Source: Actinomycetota bacterium (GTDB lineage Bacteria; Actinomycetota; Acidimicrobiia; Acidimicrobiales; CAIXPF01). From it: a stretch of 36,562 bases of DNA. Every line of letters begins with the position of its first letter. Position 1 is the stretch's first letter. Position numbers and translations under genes: made by a program. Where the stretch lies: contig VGBO01000022.1 of assembly GCA_016870475.1 (NCBI GenBank), forward strand, positions 1 through 36,562, read 5' to 3'. Below are positions 15,161 to 23,023 of this stretch, in pieces. The notes under the pieces are model-generated. The model was not told where the DNA came from. It saw only the letters and a list, made by a program, of their open reading frames with translations, and did no database searches.

Positions 15161-16723
15161 GTGAAGCGTTCACGACGGAACATGCTGGGGGTCGCCGTAG
15201 TCGGCCTCTCGCTCGTCGCCACTGCGTGTGGCGGCGGCGGCGGGGGTGAGGAGGGCGCTACCGGCACGACCAGCGTCACCCTGCCGCAGAACGTCACGAC
15301 GACGACGGCGAAGCCGCCGGCCTCGATGGACGAGTGGAAGGCGCTCAACACCAAACAGCGCGACGCGATGGTGAAGAAGATCGTCGACGGGAAGTTCGGC
15401 AAGCAGTCCGACGGAAAGACCGTGCTCGGCGCCGAGGGCTTCAAGATGGACCTCTCCAAGTGCCCGGCCGGTTGGAGCGACACCGAGGGCCTGACGGACA
15501 CCGAGATCAAGGTCGGTCACACGACGGTGCTGTCCGGCACGCTCGCCGACTACGGCAACATCGCCAAGGTCATGCAGATGTACGCCGATGATGCGTTCCC
15601 CAACGGGATCAAGGACTCGGCCGGCAAGACCCGCAAGATCAAGATGGTCATCAAGGACGACGGGTACGACGCCAACCGGACGATCCCGCTCGTCGACGAG
15701 CTGATCGACTCGGAGAAGGTGTTCATGATGATCACGCTCGGTTCGCCGGCGACCATGAAGACCTACGACAAGCTGAACCAGCGCTGCATCCCGCAGCCCC
15801 ACAGCCAGACCGGTCACCCGGCCTGGGGTGACCCGGTGAGCCACCCGTGGACCACGGGCCTGCAGCTCGCCTACAACACCGAGGCGGTCTTCTGGGGCAA
15901 CTACCTCGATACCAACTTCGACAAGATCGCCACCAACGGCAAGGTCACGGTCGCGGCTCTGGTGATGAACAACGACTTCGGCAAGTCCTACACGGCAGCC
16001 TTCAAGGACTACCTGGCGACGTCGAAGAACAAGGCGAACATCACCTACTTCACCGAGACGATCGAGCCCACGGCGCCGACGATCACCGACCCGATGACGA
16101 CGCTCGCTGCGAAGAACCCCGACGTGTTCATCGCGATGACCGCCGGCACGTCCTGCACGCAGGCCATCCAGGAGGCGGCGCAGAACGGCATGAAGGCCAA
16201 GGTCAAGTACCTGTGGCAGCCGTCCGTCTGCTCGTCGTCGACGTTCGTCGGCAAGGCGAAGGTCGGTGGCGACGGTATGGCGACCGACGGCTGGTGGATC
16301 GTGAACGGCGGTGCGAAGGACCTCAACTCGACGAGCTTCGACAACGACCCGTTCATCATCTACGCCCGTGAGCTGCTGAAGAAGAACGGTCTCGACCCGA
16401 AGGCCTCCGGGTCCTACGGTTCGGGCTTCATCTTCGCGTGGGCCATGAACACGGCGCTCGACGCCGCGGCACAGCTCCCTGGTGGCTTGACGCGGACCAA
16501 CCTCGTCACGGCGATCCGTCACTTCGACGGCACGCACCCGATGCTCTACGCGGGCATCAACTTCAACATGAACGGCGGCAAGGACGCCTACCTCGTCGAG
16601 GGCGGCCTGTACGAGAAGTACGACGCCGCGAAGCAGGTCTGGGTCACCCAGGGCAGCGCGATCGACCTCTCCGGCTCGTCGAAGCCGTGCGTCTGGGACC
16701 AGGCGCAGGGCATCTGCAAGTGA
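15161..16723 (+). CDS. ABC transporter substrate-binding lipoprotein, Leu/Ile/Val receptor family
   Basis: 520 aa. Lipoprotein signal peptide: basic MKRSRRN, hydrophobic 9-19, lipobox ATAC with lipidated C23, then a Gly run and a Thr-rich tether (about 24-50). Residues about 52-110 form an unusual charged module (DEWKALNTKQRDAM...) before the type I periplasmic-binding fold (about 115-500), which starts EIKVGHTTVLSGTLADYG. Family members (about 370-420 aa) bind amino acids, amides, urea or other small solutes outside the membrane; the ligand is not readable here. The GTG at 15161 is chosen for its ideal Shine-Dalgarno and signal peptide. Flanked by terminator-like hairpins, so it can be expressed separately from both permease pairs. 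Confidence 0.94.
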   Translation: MKRSRRNMLGVAVVGLSLVATACGGGGGGEEGATGTTSVTLPQNVTTTTAKPPASMDEWKALNTKQRDAMVKKIVDGKFGKQSDGKTVLGAEGFKMDLSKCPAGWSDTEGLTDTEIKVGHTTVLSGTLADYGNIAKVMQMYADDAFPNGIKDSAGKTRKIKMVIKDDGYDANRTIPLVDELIDSEKVFMMITLGSPATMKTYDKLNQRCIPQPHSQTGHPAWGDPVSHPWTTGLQLAYNTEAVFWGNYLDTNFDKIATNGKVTVAALVMNNDFGKSYTAAFKDYLATSKNKANITYFTETIEPTAPTITDPMTTLAAKNPDVFIAMTAGTSCTQAIQEAAQNGMKAKVKYLWQPSVCSSSTFVGKAKVGGDGMATDGWWIVNGGAKDLNSTSFDNDPFIIYARELLKKNGLDPKASGSYGSGFIFAWAMNTALDAAAQLPGGLTRTNLVTAIRHFDGTHPMLYAGINFNMNGGKDAYLVEGGLYEKYDAAKQVWVTQGSAIDLSGSSKPCVWDQAQGICK

Positions 16724-16729
16724 TCGACC

Positions 16730-16766
16730 GCCCCCTCGGGGGCTGATCCGCAGCCTTTGGCTGCGG
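16730..16766 (+). terminator. Two adjacent hairpins after the receptor gene
   Basis: GCCCCCTCGGGGGC (16730-16743) is a short GC hairpin starting 7 nt after the stop. CCGCAGCC-TTT-GGCTGCGG (16748-16766) is a perfect 8-bp stem with a 3-nt loop. Together they look like a composite terminator or a 3'-end stabiliser. Confidence 0.6.
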
Positions 16767-16786
16767 GTTCCGACCACATCTCGTCC

Positions 16787-16820
16787 GGGCCCGTCGGGGG
16801 AGCGATCCCTCGGCGGGCCC
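16787..16820 (+). terminator. Third hairpin, 15-bp stem with GCGA tetraloop
   Basis: GGGCCCG (16787-16793) pairs with CGGGCCC (16814-16820), and the stem continues for eight more pairs (two G·U) to a GCGA tetraloop of the stable GNRA class. No U-tract follows. It lies 37 nt before the -10 box of the second livH. Confidence 0.6.
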
Positions 16821-16856
16821 TGGCGCGTCCGGTGGCCGCCGTCGCCGGTCGCCCCG

Positions 16857-16868
16857 TAGGATCGCCGG
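16857..16868 (+). promoter_or_regulatory. Leaderless -10 box of second livH
   Basis: TAGGAT at 16857-16862 ends 6 nt before an ATC codon (16869) that aligns with the expected LivH N-terminus. The spacing is the same as at the other leaderless genes of the window. Confidence 0.45.
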
Positions 16869-17813
16869 ATCGAACTTTTCCTGCAACGCATCATCAACGG
16901 CACGGCGAACGGGGTGATCTACAGCACCATCGCCCTTGCGCTCGTGATCGTGTACCGGGCGACGGGCCTCCTCAACGTCGCGCAGGGTGAGCTCTCCACG
17001 ATGTCGACGTACGTGTCGCTGGTGCTGCACACGAAGGCCACACCGGCGCTCGCCGGTACCGGGTTTGCGGCGGCGCTCGTGCCGTTCACCCCGTGGCCGT
17101 GGTGGGCCTGCATCGTCGGTGGCATGGTGTTCGGCGCGCTGCTCGCCGTGGTGGTCGAGTTCCTCGTGATCCGCCGGGTCGCGGCTCGGTCGGGTTTCGC
17201 CGTGATCTCGGCGACGGTGGGTATGCTCCTGCTCCTCAACGGGCTCGTGGAGCGGATCTGGCGGCCGGTGGTTCGTGGCGTGCCGCCGGCGTTCCCGAAC
17301 GCCCCGGCCGACTACCTGTCCGTCGGCGGTGCGCGGTTGCGCTACCTGACGATCGGCACTGTGGCGACGATCGCCGTCACCCTCGCGCTGCTGTGGTTGC
17401 TCCTTCGGTTCACCAAGTTGGGCCTCGCCTTCCGGGCGGTGTCGTCGGTGCCGGAGGTGAGCCGCCTCGTCGGGATCCGGCCAGGCCGGGTGACCTCGGT
17501 CGGGTGGGCGATCGCGGGGGCGATCGGTGCGCTCGCCGGGGCACTCGTCGCGCCGACGGTGCTGCTCGAGCCGCAGATGATGGTGCGGGTGCTGATCTTC
17601 TCCCTCGTCGCCGCAACCGTCGGCGGGCTCGACAGCCTCGGTGGGTCGATCATCGGCGGCGTCTTCATCGGCCTGGCGCAGACGATGATCGGCGGCTATG
17701 TCGGTTTCATCGGATCGAGCCTGAGCCTTCCGGGTGCGTTGGCGCTCATGATCGCGATCCTCCTCTACCGACCGACGGGGTTGTTCGGTACCCGTCGGGT
17801 CGAGCGGGTCTGA
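16869..17813 (+). CDS. ABC transporter permease LivH (copy 2)
   Basis: 314 aa if read from ATC 16869, or 299 aa from the first standard codon, GTG 16914. The longer reading begins IELFLQRIINGTANGVIYS, matching the usual LivH opening (MELFLQ..INGL..G), and retains the whole first helix; the GTG reading cuts it. The frame is closed by TAG at 16857, so no ATG or upstream start exists. Family motifs follow: LNVAQGELSTMSTY, LGLAFRAVSSVPEVSRLVGI and GGLDSLGGSIIGG. About eight helices. Closest in type to copy 1 but clearly diverged, so it is a paralogue rather than a recent duplication. livM copy 2 begins 1 nt after its stop. Confidence 0.88.
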   Translation: MELFLQRIINGTANGVIYSTIALALVIVYRATGLLNVAQGELSTMSTYVSLVLHTKATPALAGTGFAAALVPFTPWPWWACIVGGMVFGALLAVVVEFLVIRRVAARSGFAVISATVGMLLLLNGLVERIWRPVVRGVPPAFPNAPADYLSVGGARLRYLTIGTVATIAVTLALLWLLLRFTKLGLAFRAVSSVPEVSRLVGIRPGRVTSVGWAIAGAIGALAGALVAPTVLLEPQMMVRVLIFSLVAATVGGLDSLGGSIIGGVFIGLAQTMIGGYVGFIGSSLSLPGALALMIAILLYRPTGLFGTRRVERV

Positions 17814-17814
17814 G

Positions 17815-18834
17815 GTGTTCGGGGTCGAGCGAGGGTCCGCCGCGTGGCGGGTGCTCGTCGCCGTCGGGGCGGTGGTCGCCGTGGTCGCGGTCACTGCGCC
17901 GGCGTTCGTCCTCGACCCGATCCCGGCGCGGCTCTTCACCCGGTTCGTGGCGTTGGCCGTGGTGCTCCTGGGCCTGCAGTTCGTGGTCGGCGCGTCCGGT
18001 CAGTTGTCGCTGTGTCACGGGGTGTTCGTCGCCGTCGGGTCGTACACGGCGGCGATCACGAACACGACGTGGGGTTGGCCGATCTGGGCCGGCCTGTTGC
18101 TGTCGCCGGTGACGGCGTTCGTCGCCGGGTCCTTGGTCGGTGTGCTGGCCTTGCGGATCCGGGCCACCTACCTCGGCCCGGTCACGCTCGGTGTGGCGGT
18201 GGCGTTCCCGATGCTGCTGAAGCGGTTCTCGTGGTTGACCGGCGGGGCGACGGGTCTGCCGCTCCTGCGGGAGATGGACCCGCCCGCAGGCCTCGCGTTG
18301 CACCAGTGGAACCACGTCGTGTCGGTCGCGGTCGCGTCGGTGGCGTTCGTGCTGATGCGGAACCTGCAGCAGAGCGCGATCGGGTTGTCGGTGCGAGCGG
18401 TCGCAGAGAACGCGTTCTCGGCGTCGACGAGCGGTGTCGACGTGCGGGCGACCCGGGTCCGTGCGTTCGGTACGGGCGCTGCATTCGGTGGTCTCGGCGG
18501 CGCGCTGCTGGTGATCGACACGCCAATCGTCGGCGCCGACGCCTACGACCTGTTCCGTTCGCTCGGGTACTACGCGGCGGCGGTCGTCGGCGGGGTCGGG
18601 TCGATGGTCGGCGCAGTGCTCGGTGGTCTCCTGTTGATCGGCGTGCCCTGGGTCCTCGATTCGCTCGGGTCGCGGGTTGGGCCGAACCTGGTGTTCGGAG
18701 GGCTGCTCGTGTTGTCGGTGGCGCTCTCGCCCGGCGGGCTCGCGGTCGCGGTGCAGCGAATCGTGCGTTGGGTGATCCCGGTGCGCGACGCGGTGCCCGG
18801 TCGCCCGACCGACTCTGCCGACCCACCGACCTAA
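17815..18834 (+). CDS. ABC transporter permease LivM (copy 2)
   Basis: 339 aa, normal LivM length, without the C-terminal extension of copy 1. About nine helices with VVGASGQLSLCHGVFVAVGSY, LRIRATYLGPVTLGVAVAF and the ATPase-contact loop SAIGLSVRAVAENAFSASTSGV; ends with a Pro/Asp-rich tail. The GTG start lies 1 nt after the livH copy 2 stop. The pair lacks its own ATPases and receptor, so it either borrows LivG/LivF from upstream or uses ATPases encoded elsewhere. Its TAA stop is also the first part of the metY -10 box (TAAGCT). Confidence 0.92.
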   Translation: MFGVERGSAAWRVLVAVGAVVAVVAVTAPAFVLDPIPARLFTRFVALAVVLLGLQFVVGASGQLSLCHGVFVAVGSYTAAITNTTWGWPIWAGLLLSPVTAFVAGSLVGVLALRIRATYLGPVTLGVAVAFPMLLKRFSWLTGGATGLPLLREMDPPAGLALHQWNHVVSVAVASVAFVLMRNLQQSAIGLSVRAVAENAFSASTSGVDVRATRVRAFGTGAAFGGLGGALLVIDTPIVGADAYDLFRSLGYYAAAVVGGVGSMVGAVLGGLLLIGVPWVLDSLGSRVGPNLVFGGLLVLSVALSPGGLAVAVQRIVRWVIPVRDAVPGRPTDSADPPT

Positions 18835-18844
18835 GCTCGCCCTC
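18832..18844 (+). promoter_or_regulatory. Leaderless -10 box of metY
   Basis: TAAGCT at 18832-18837 ends 7 nt before the GTG of metY; the TAA is also the stop codon of the preceding permease gene. Confidence 0.5.
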
Positions 18845-20152
18845 GTGACCGCTGCAGCTTCCGGCGACCGTGCCTGGGGGTTCCGTACGCGTGCCCTGCA
18901 CGCCGGTGCCCGTCCCGATCCGACCACCGGTGCCCGTGCGGTGCCGATCTACCAGACGACGAGCTTCGTCTTCGAGGACACCCAGGACGCGGCCGATCTG
19001 TTCGCGCTGCAGAAGTACGGCTCGATCTACAGCCGGATCTCGAACCCTACGGTGAACGCGTTCGAGGAGCGCATGGCGTCCCTCGAGGGCGGGATCGGTG
19101 CGGTGGCGACAGCGTCGGGCCAGGCGGCGGAGTTCCTGACTGCGGCGTGTCTCGCAGATGCGGCCGACCACATCGTGTCGTCGTCGAACCTGTACGGCGG
19201 CACGGTCACCCAGTTCGATGTCACGTTGCGGCGCCTCGGCGTGGACACGTCGTTCGTGCAGGGCGACGATCCGGCCGCGTTCGCTGCGGCGATCCGGCCG
19301 AACACGAAGATGCTCTTCGCCGAGGTGGTCGCGAACCCCTCCGGTGTCGTCGCCGACCTCGAGGCACTCGCCGGGGTGGCTCGGGCGCACGACCTGCCGC
19401 TCGTCGTCGACGCGACGACGGCGACGCCGTTCGGCTGTCGTCCGATCGAGTGGGGTGCGGACATCGTGCTGCACTCGGCCACGAAGTTCATCGGCGGGCA
19501 CGGAACGTCACTCGGCGGCGTGGTCGTCGACTCGGGTCGGTTCGATTGGGGGAACGGCAAGTTCCCGCACTTCACGGAGCCGGTCGCCTCCTACGGCGGG
19601 CTGCGGTTCTGGGAGAACTTCGGCGAGTACGCGTTCTGCACGAAGTTGCGGGTGGAACAGCTCCGTGACGTCGGGGCGCCGCTTGCGCCGTTCAACGCGT
19701 TCCTGTTGTTGCAGGGCCTCGAGACGCTGCCGCTTCGGATGGCGCAGCACCTCCACAACGCCCGGACGGTCGCCACGTGGTTGGAGGAGCACCCCCAGGT
19801 CGCCTGGGTGCGTTACGCGGGGCTTCCGTCGTCGCCGTACCACGACCTCGCTCGGAAGTACCTGCCGCAGGGTCCGGGTGCGGTGTTCGCGTTCGGGGTG
19901 AAGGGCGGCCGTGCGGCGGGTGGCCGGTTCATCGAGGCGCTCGAGATGATCAGCCATCTCGCCAACATCGGCGATGCGAAGACGCTCGTGATCCACCCGG
20001 CGTCGACAACGCACCAGCAGCTCTCCGACGCCCAACTCGAGGCGGCGGGTGTGGGGCCGGACCTGATCCGGTTGTCGGTGGGTATCGAGGATGTCGACGA
20101 CATCCTGTGGGATCTCGACCAGGCGTTGACCGCCGCGGGCAAGGAGGGCTGA
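18845..20152 (+). CDS. metY: O-acetylhomoserine sulfhydrylase (Cys/Met PLP enzyme)
   Basis: 435 aa, the length of MetY rather than the shorter MetB/MetC (about 380-400). Cys/Met-metabolism PLP fold: YSRISNPTVNAFEERMASLEGG, the SGQAAEFLTA phosphate-binding segment, and SATKFIGGHGT with PLP lysine K214. The usual DNTFATP motif reads DATTATP, a mild departure. MetY uses sulfide (or methanethiol) and O-acetyl-L-homoserine to make homocysteine (or methionine) in the cytoplasm. C-terminal HPASTTHQQL and RLSVGIEDVDDILWDL are typical. It is followed 2 nt later by the CoA-binding protein gene, a common actinobacterial pairing. Confidence 0.92.
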   Translation: MTAAASGDRAWGFRTRALHAGARPDPTTGARAVPIYQTTSFVFEDTQDAADLFALQKYGSIYSRISNPTVNAFEERMASLEGGIGAVATASGQAAEFLTAACLADAADHIVSSSNLYGGTVTQFDVTLRRLGVDTSFVQGDDPAAFAAAIRPNTKMLFAEVVANPSGVVADLEALAGVARAHDLPLVVDATTATPFGCRPIEWGADIVLHSATKFIGGHGTSLGGVVVDSGRFDWGNGKFPHFTEPVASYGGLRFWENFGEYAFCTKLRVEQLRDVGAPLAPFNAFLLLQGLETLPLRMAQHLHNARTVATWLEEHPQVAWVRYAGLPSSPYHDLARKYLPQGPGAVFAFGVKGGRAAGGRFIEALEMISHLANIGDAKTLVIHPASTTHQQLSDAQLEAAGVGPDLIRLSVGIEDVDDILWDLDQALTAAGKEG

Positions 20153-20154
20153 GG

Positions 20155-20640
20155 ATGACTGCGACGACCACGTGGACCCCGCCGGGGGCGAAGGAGCGAA
20201 AGGCGATCCTCGACCGGTCGCGGTCGATCGCGATCGTCGGCGCGTCGGCGAACCCGGCTCGTCCGTCGTTCTTCGTGGCGACGTACCTGTTGTCGTCGTC
20301 GACCGACTACGACGTGTACCTCGTGAACCCCCGGGAGTCCGAGATCCTCGGCCGTCCTGCGTACGCGTCGCTGGCCGACCTCCCGGTGGTCCCCGACATC
20401 GTCGACGTGTTCCGTCGACCGGAGGACCTGCCGGAGGTGTGCCGTGAGGCGATCGCGGTCGGGGCGAAGGTGTTCTGGGCGCAGCTCGGGCTCGAGTCCG
20501 AGGAGGCTGCGGCGATCGGCCACGAGGCCGGCCTCGACGTGGTGATGAACCGCTGCGTGAAGATCGAGCACGCCCGGTTCCACGGCGGGTTGCACCTCGC
20601 CGGGTTCGACACGGGTGTGATCTCGTCCCGCCGTCGGTGA
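20155..20640 (+). CDS. CoA-binding domain protein (YccU-like)
   Basis: 161 aa. A single Rossmann-type CoA-binding domain: SIAIVGASANPARPSFFVA (P-loop-like Gly motif), VYLVNPRESEILGRPAYASL, DIVDVFRRPEDLPEV, and the diagnostic ending GLDVVMNRCVKIEHARF. Family members bind CoA in crystal structures but have no established reaction. The ATG is chosen for AAGGAGG 7 nt upstream, inside the end of metY. Its stop overlaps the next gene (GTGA), so metY–this gene–phosphatase form one operon. Confidence 0.9.
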   Translation: MTATTTWTPPGAKERKAILDRSRSIAIVGASANPARPSFFVATYLLSSSTDYDVYLVNPRESEILGRPAYASLADLPVVPDIVDVFRRPEDLPEVCREAIAVGAKVFWAQLGLESEEAAAIGHEAGLDVVMNRCVKIEHARFHGGLHLAGFDTGVISSRRR

Positions 20641-21176
20641 CGGACGATCTCGACGAGGCGGAGGGGCCGCGGCAGGCGTTGTTGCTGTTGCGGCACGCCA
20701 AGTCGTCGTGGCCGGACGGGGTCGCCGATCACGATCGGCCGCTCGCCCCCCGTGGGTTGCGGTCAGCGGCGCTGGTGGGCCGGTTCCTCGTGGGCAACGA
20801 CCTCGTGCCGGATCGTGTGGTGTGCTCGACCGCGCGACGGGCGGTGGACACGTGCGCCGGCGTGCTCGGTGCGGTGTCGGTGGCGCGCCCCGGGTTCGGG
20901 GAGCCGCCGGTGACCTTCGACGGGCGGGTCTACGACGACGACGTGCTCGGTCCGGCGGCGGAGGCGCTCGCCGTGCTGCCCCCGTCCGGTCGGCTGCTCG
21001 TCGTCGGCCACGAGCCGGGATTGTTGCGTGCGGTGGCCCGCCTGTGCGGGGCGGAGGTCAGTCTGCCGACAGCCGGCCTGGTGTGGCTCGAGCCGTCCGG
21101 GCGAGCGGGCTCGGCGCGCCTGCGCCTGCTCGTTCCACCGCGTCTGCTCGACGGGTTCGACGCCCCCGTCGACTGA
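20637..21176 (+). CDS. SixA-type histidine phosphatase family protein
   Basis: 179 aa. Histidine phosphatase fold with catalytic RHAKSSW near residues 19-25, second-site DRPLAPRG, CSTARRAVDTC, and VVGHEPGLLR containing the second catalytic His. This matches SixA, which removes phosphate from histidine-phosphotransfer proteins in E. coli; actinobacterial members have no firm substrate. Translationally coupled to the CoA-binding protein. The end is followed by an 81-nt gap with the next promoter. Confidence 0.87.
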   Translation: MTDDLDEAEGPRQALLLLRHAKSSWPDGVADHDRPLAPRGLRSAALVGRFLVGNDLVPDRVVCSTARRAVDTCAGVLGAVSVARPGFGEPPVTFDGRVYDDDVLGPAAEALAVLPPSGRLLVVGHEPGLLRAVARLCGAEVSLPTAGLVWLEPSGRAGSARLRLLVPPRLLDGFDAPVD

Positions 21177-21215
21177 AGGTCCTTTGGCGGTCGCCGCTCG
21201 GCGGTTGGTCTGCAA

Positions 21216-21257
21216 GAATGAACCGACGTACCGACCGGTCGCACAGGGGGTTCCGAG
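21216..21257 (+). promoter_or_regulatory. Acyl-CoA dehydrogenase promoter with TetR-like palindrome
   Basis: AAGAAT near 21224 is a weak -10. CGACCGGTCG (21232-21241) is a perfect palindrome inside ACCGACCGGTCGCA, resembling the ACCGACCGGTCGGT core of TetR-family operators of actinobacterial fatty-acid genes, and it overlaps the predicted start site. AGGGGG (21245-21250) is the Shine-Dalgarno, 7 nt before the GTG. Confidence 0.45.
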
Positions 21258-22532
21258 GTGCCGTACGAATTCACCGATGAGGGCTTGGCGCTGCAGGAGC
21301 AGGTCAAGTCGTTCATGGACGACTACATCTACCCAGCCGAGGAGGAGTACCACGAGCAGCTCGCCGAGGTCGCCCCGCACGGCTACCCGCCGATCCTCGA
21401 CAAGCTGAAGGCGGCGGCGCGTGAGCGGAACCTGTGGAACCTGTTCCTGCCGCACCTCCACCCCGATGCGCCGGGTCGCAAGCTGTCGAACCTCGACTAT
21501 GCGCCGATCTCGGAGCAGCTCGGCAAGGTGACGTTCGCGTCGGAGGTGCTGAACTGCGCCGCCCCCGACACGGGCAACATGGAGATCCTGAACCTGTACG
21601 CGACCGAGGCCGTGCGGGAGCGGTGGCTGTCGCCGCTGCTCGAGGGCGAGATCCGTTCCGCGTTCTCGATGACGGAGCCGGCGGTTGCGTCGTCGGATGC
21701 GACGAACATCTCCCTGCGCATCGAGCGCGACGGCGACACGTACGTGCTGAACGGGCGCAAGTGGTACAGCTCCGGTGCGCTCGCCGACCGGTGCAAGGTG
21801 CTCATCGCGATGGGCAAGACCGACCCGAACGCCCCGCGTCACCGCCAGCAGTCGATGGTCGTCGTCCCGAAGGACACCCCCGGGATCAGCTTCGGCATGG
21901 ACCCGCACGTGTTCGGCTACGAGGACCGCGGCGGTCACCCCGAGGTCATCTACGAGAACGTGCGGATCCCGGTCGACCACCTCCTCGGTGAGGAGGGCGG
22001 CGGGTTCGCGATCTCGCAGGCCCGGCTCGGCCCGGGCCGGATCCACCACTGCATGCGTTCGATCGGTGTGGCCGAGCGGGCGCTCAGCTACATGGTGCAG
22101 CGCTCGCTCGAGCGTTCGACGTTCGGTTCGCTCGTGGCGCACAAGGGTGTGATCCAGGACTGGATCGCCGAGTCGCGCATCGAGATCGACATGGCGCGTG
22201 AGTACGTGCTGCGTTGCGCGCACCTGATGGACACCATCGGGAACAAGGCGGCGGCGACGGAGATCTCCGGCATAAAGGTGGCGATCCCGAACATCACCCT
22301 CAAGGTGATCGACCGGGCGATCCAGGTGCACGGTGCCGGTGGCGTGTCGCAGTACTTCCCGCTCGCCCACATGTGGGCGCACCAGCGGACGCTGCGAATC
22401 GCCGACGGTCCGGACGAGGTGCACAAGATGACGATCGCCCGTCGCGAGATCCTGAAGTACGACCCGGACTTCAAGATCAACAACCCGGGGTTCGGTCAGG
22501 GCGGCGACCCGCAGGTGTTCATGCGGCCGTGA
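21258..22532 (+). CDS. Acyl-CoA dehydrogenase, ACAD10/11-like
   Basis: 424 aa. N-terminal helical domain (1-130), beta domain with SMTEPAVASSDATNI (FAD and substrate contacts) and VLNGRKWYSSGA, then the C-terminal helical domain with RSLERSTFGSLVAHKGVIQD, IQVHGAGGVSQYFPLAHMWA and ADGPDEVHKMTIARREI. The usual catalytic YEGT segment is DGPD here, as in ACAD10/11 members where an Asp takes the base position. It oxidises an acyl-CoA to the enoyl-CoA; chain length is not readable, though ACAD10/11 relatives favour long, branched or 4-hydroxy acyl chains. Probably regulated by the palindrome before its start. Converges on the next gene through a shared hairpin. Confidence 0.94.
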   Translation: MPYEFTDEGLALQEQVKSFMDDYIYPAEEEYHEQLAEVAPHGYPPILDKLKAAARERNLWNLFLPHLHPDAPGRKLSNLDYAPISEQLGKVTFASEVLNCAAPDTGNMEILNLYATEAVRERWLSPLLEGEIRSAFSMTEPAVASSDATNISLRIERDGDTYVLNGRKWYSSGALADRCKVLIAMGKTDPNAPRHRQQSMVVVPKDTPGISFGMDPHVFGYEDRGGHPEVIYENVRIPVDHLLGEEGGGFAISQARLGPGRIHHCMRSIGVAERALSYMVQRSLERSTFGSLVAHKGVIQDWIAESRIEIDMAREYVLRCAHLMDTIGNKAAATEISGIKVAIPNITLKVIDRAIQVHGAGGVSQYFPLAHMWAHQRTLRIADGPDEVHKMTIARREILKYDPDFKINNPGFGQGGDPQVFMRP

Positions 22533-22542
22533 GGTCGGCGAG

Positions 22543-22575
22543 GTCGGGCTGCGGTGTCCTTCAGCGCAGTCCGAC
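22543..22575. terminator. Bidirectional hairpin between convergent genes
   Basis: GTCGGGCTGCG (22543-22553) and CGCAGTCCGAC (22565-22575) form an 11-bp stem with one G·U and an 11-nt loop. It covers the stop codon of the leftward PGPGW gene. Confidence 0.6.
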
Positions 22576-22962
22576 CCACAGCGACGCAGCGGTGAACGCC
22601 GCGCCGACGACGACCATGGTCACGATCGCGGAGCGGGGGATGCGGCCGTCCTCGGGGACGCCGGGAACCTTGCCACGCACGTAGCGGAGGGCCCGGTCGG
22701 CCCAGGCCACGTCGCGAGCGAGCACGGCGAGTCCGGCGGCGATGGCGAGCCATCCCGGTCCGGGCAGCACGAGCATCACGAGGCCGGCGACGAGCACGAG
22801 CGTGCCTGCGGTCATCCTGCCGATGCGAATGGCGACGTGCGCGCGCGCCCGCTCGTAGGTGGGTTCGCGTTCGCCGGTCTCGAGCTCGGCCTCGATCGCC
22901 GCCTCGGTGAGGCGTTCCCGGAGGTGGTGGGCGTCGTCGTGGTGGTCTGCCACGGGCGTCAT
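22561..22962 (-). CDS. PGPGW-motif membrane protein (TIGR02611-like)
   Basis: 133 aa. An acidic/His-rich cytoplasmic N-terminus (ADHHDDAHHLRERLTEA) is followed by VAIRIGRMTAGTLVLVAGLV and the signature VLPGPGWLAIAAGLAVLA, a re-entrant or paired helix, then RDVAWADRALRYVRG and a last helix (IVTMVVVGAAFTAASLWVGL). The PGPGW motif defines an actinobacterial membrane family of unknown function. ATG 22962 is the longest plausible start; GTG 22953 is an alternative. No -10 box at the leaderless distance was seen. Confidence 0.85.
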   Translation of the reverse strand: MTPVADHHDDAHHLRERLTEAAIEAELETGEREPTYERARAHVAIRIGRMTAGTLVLVAGLVMLVLPGPGWLAIAAGLAVLARDVAWADRALRYVRGKVPGVPEDGRIPRSAIVTMVVVGAAFTAASLWVGLR

Positions 22963-23023
22963 GCTGCCACGTCGCGGGTCGGAGTTCGTCCTCGACGGGG
23001 TCGGGGCGGCAGACTGACCTCCG

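Noticed and set aside
15170-16903. 577-aa minus-strand reading opposite the receptor gene
   Set aside because: Arg/Asp/Val-rich shadow frame with no domain; the plus strand has a lipoprotein signal and binding fold.
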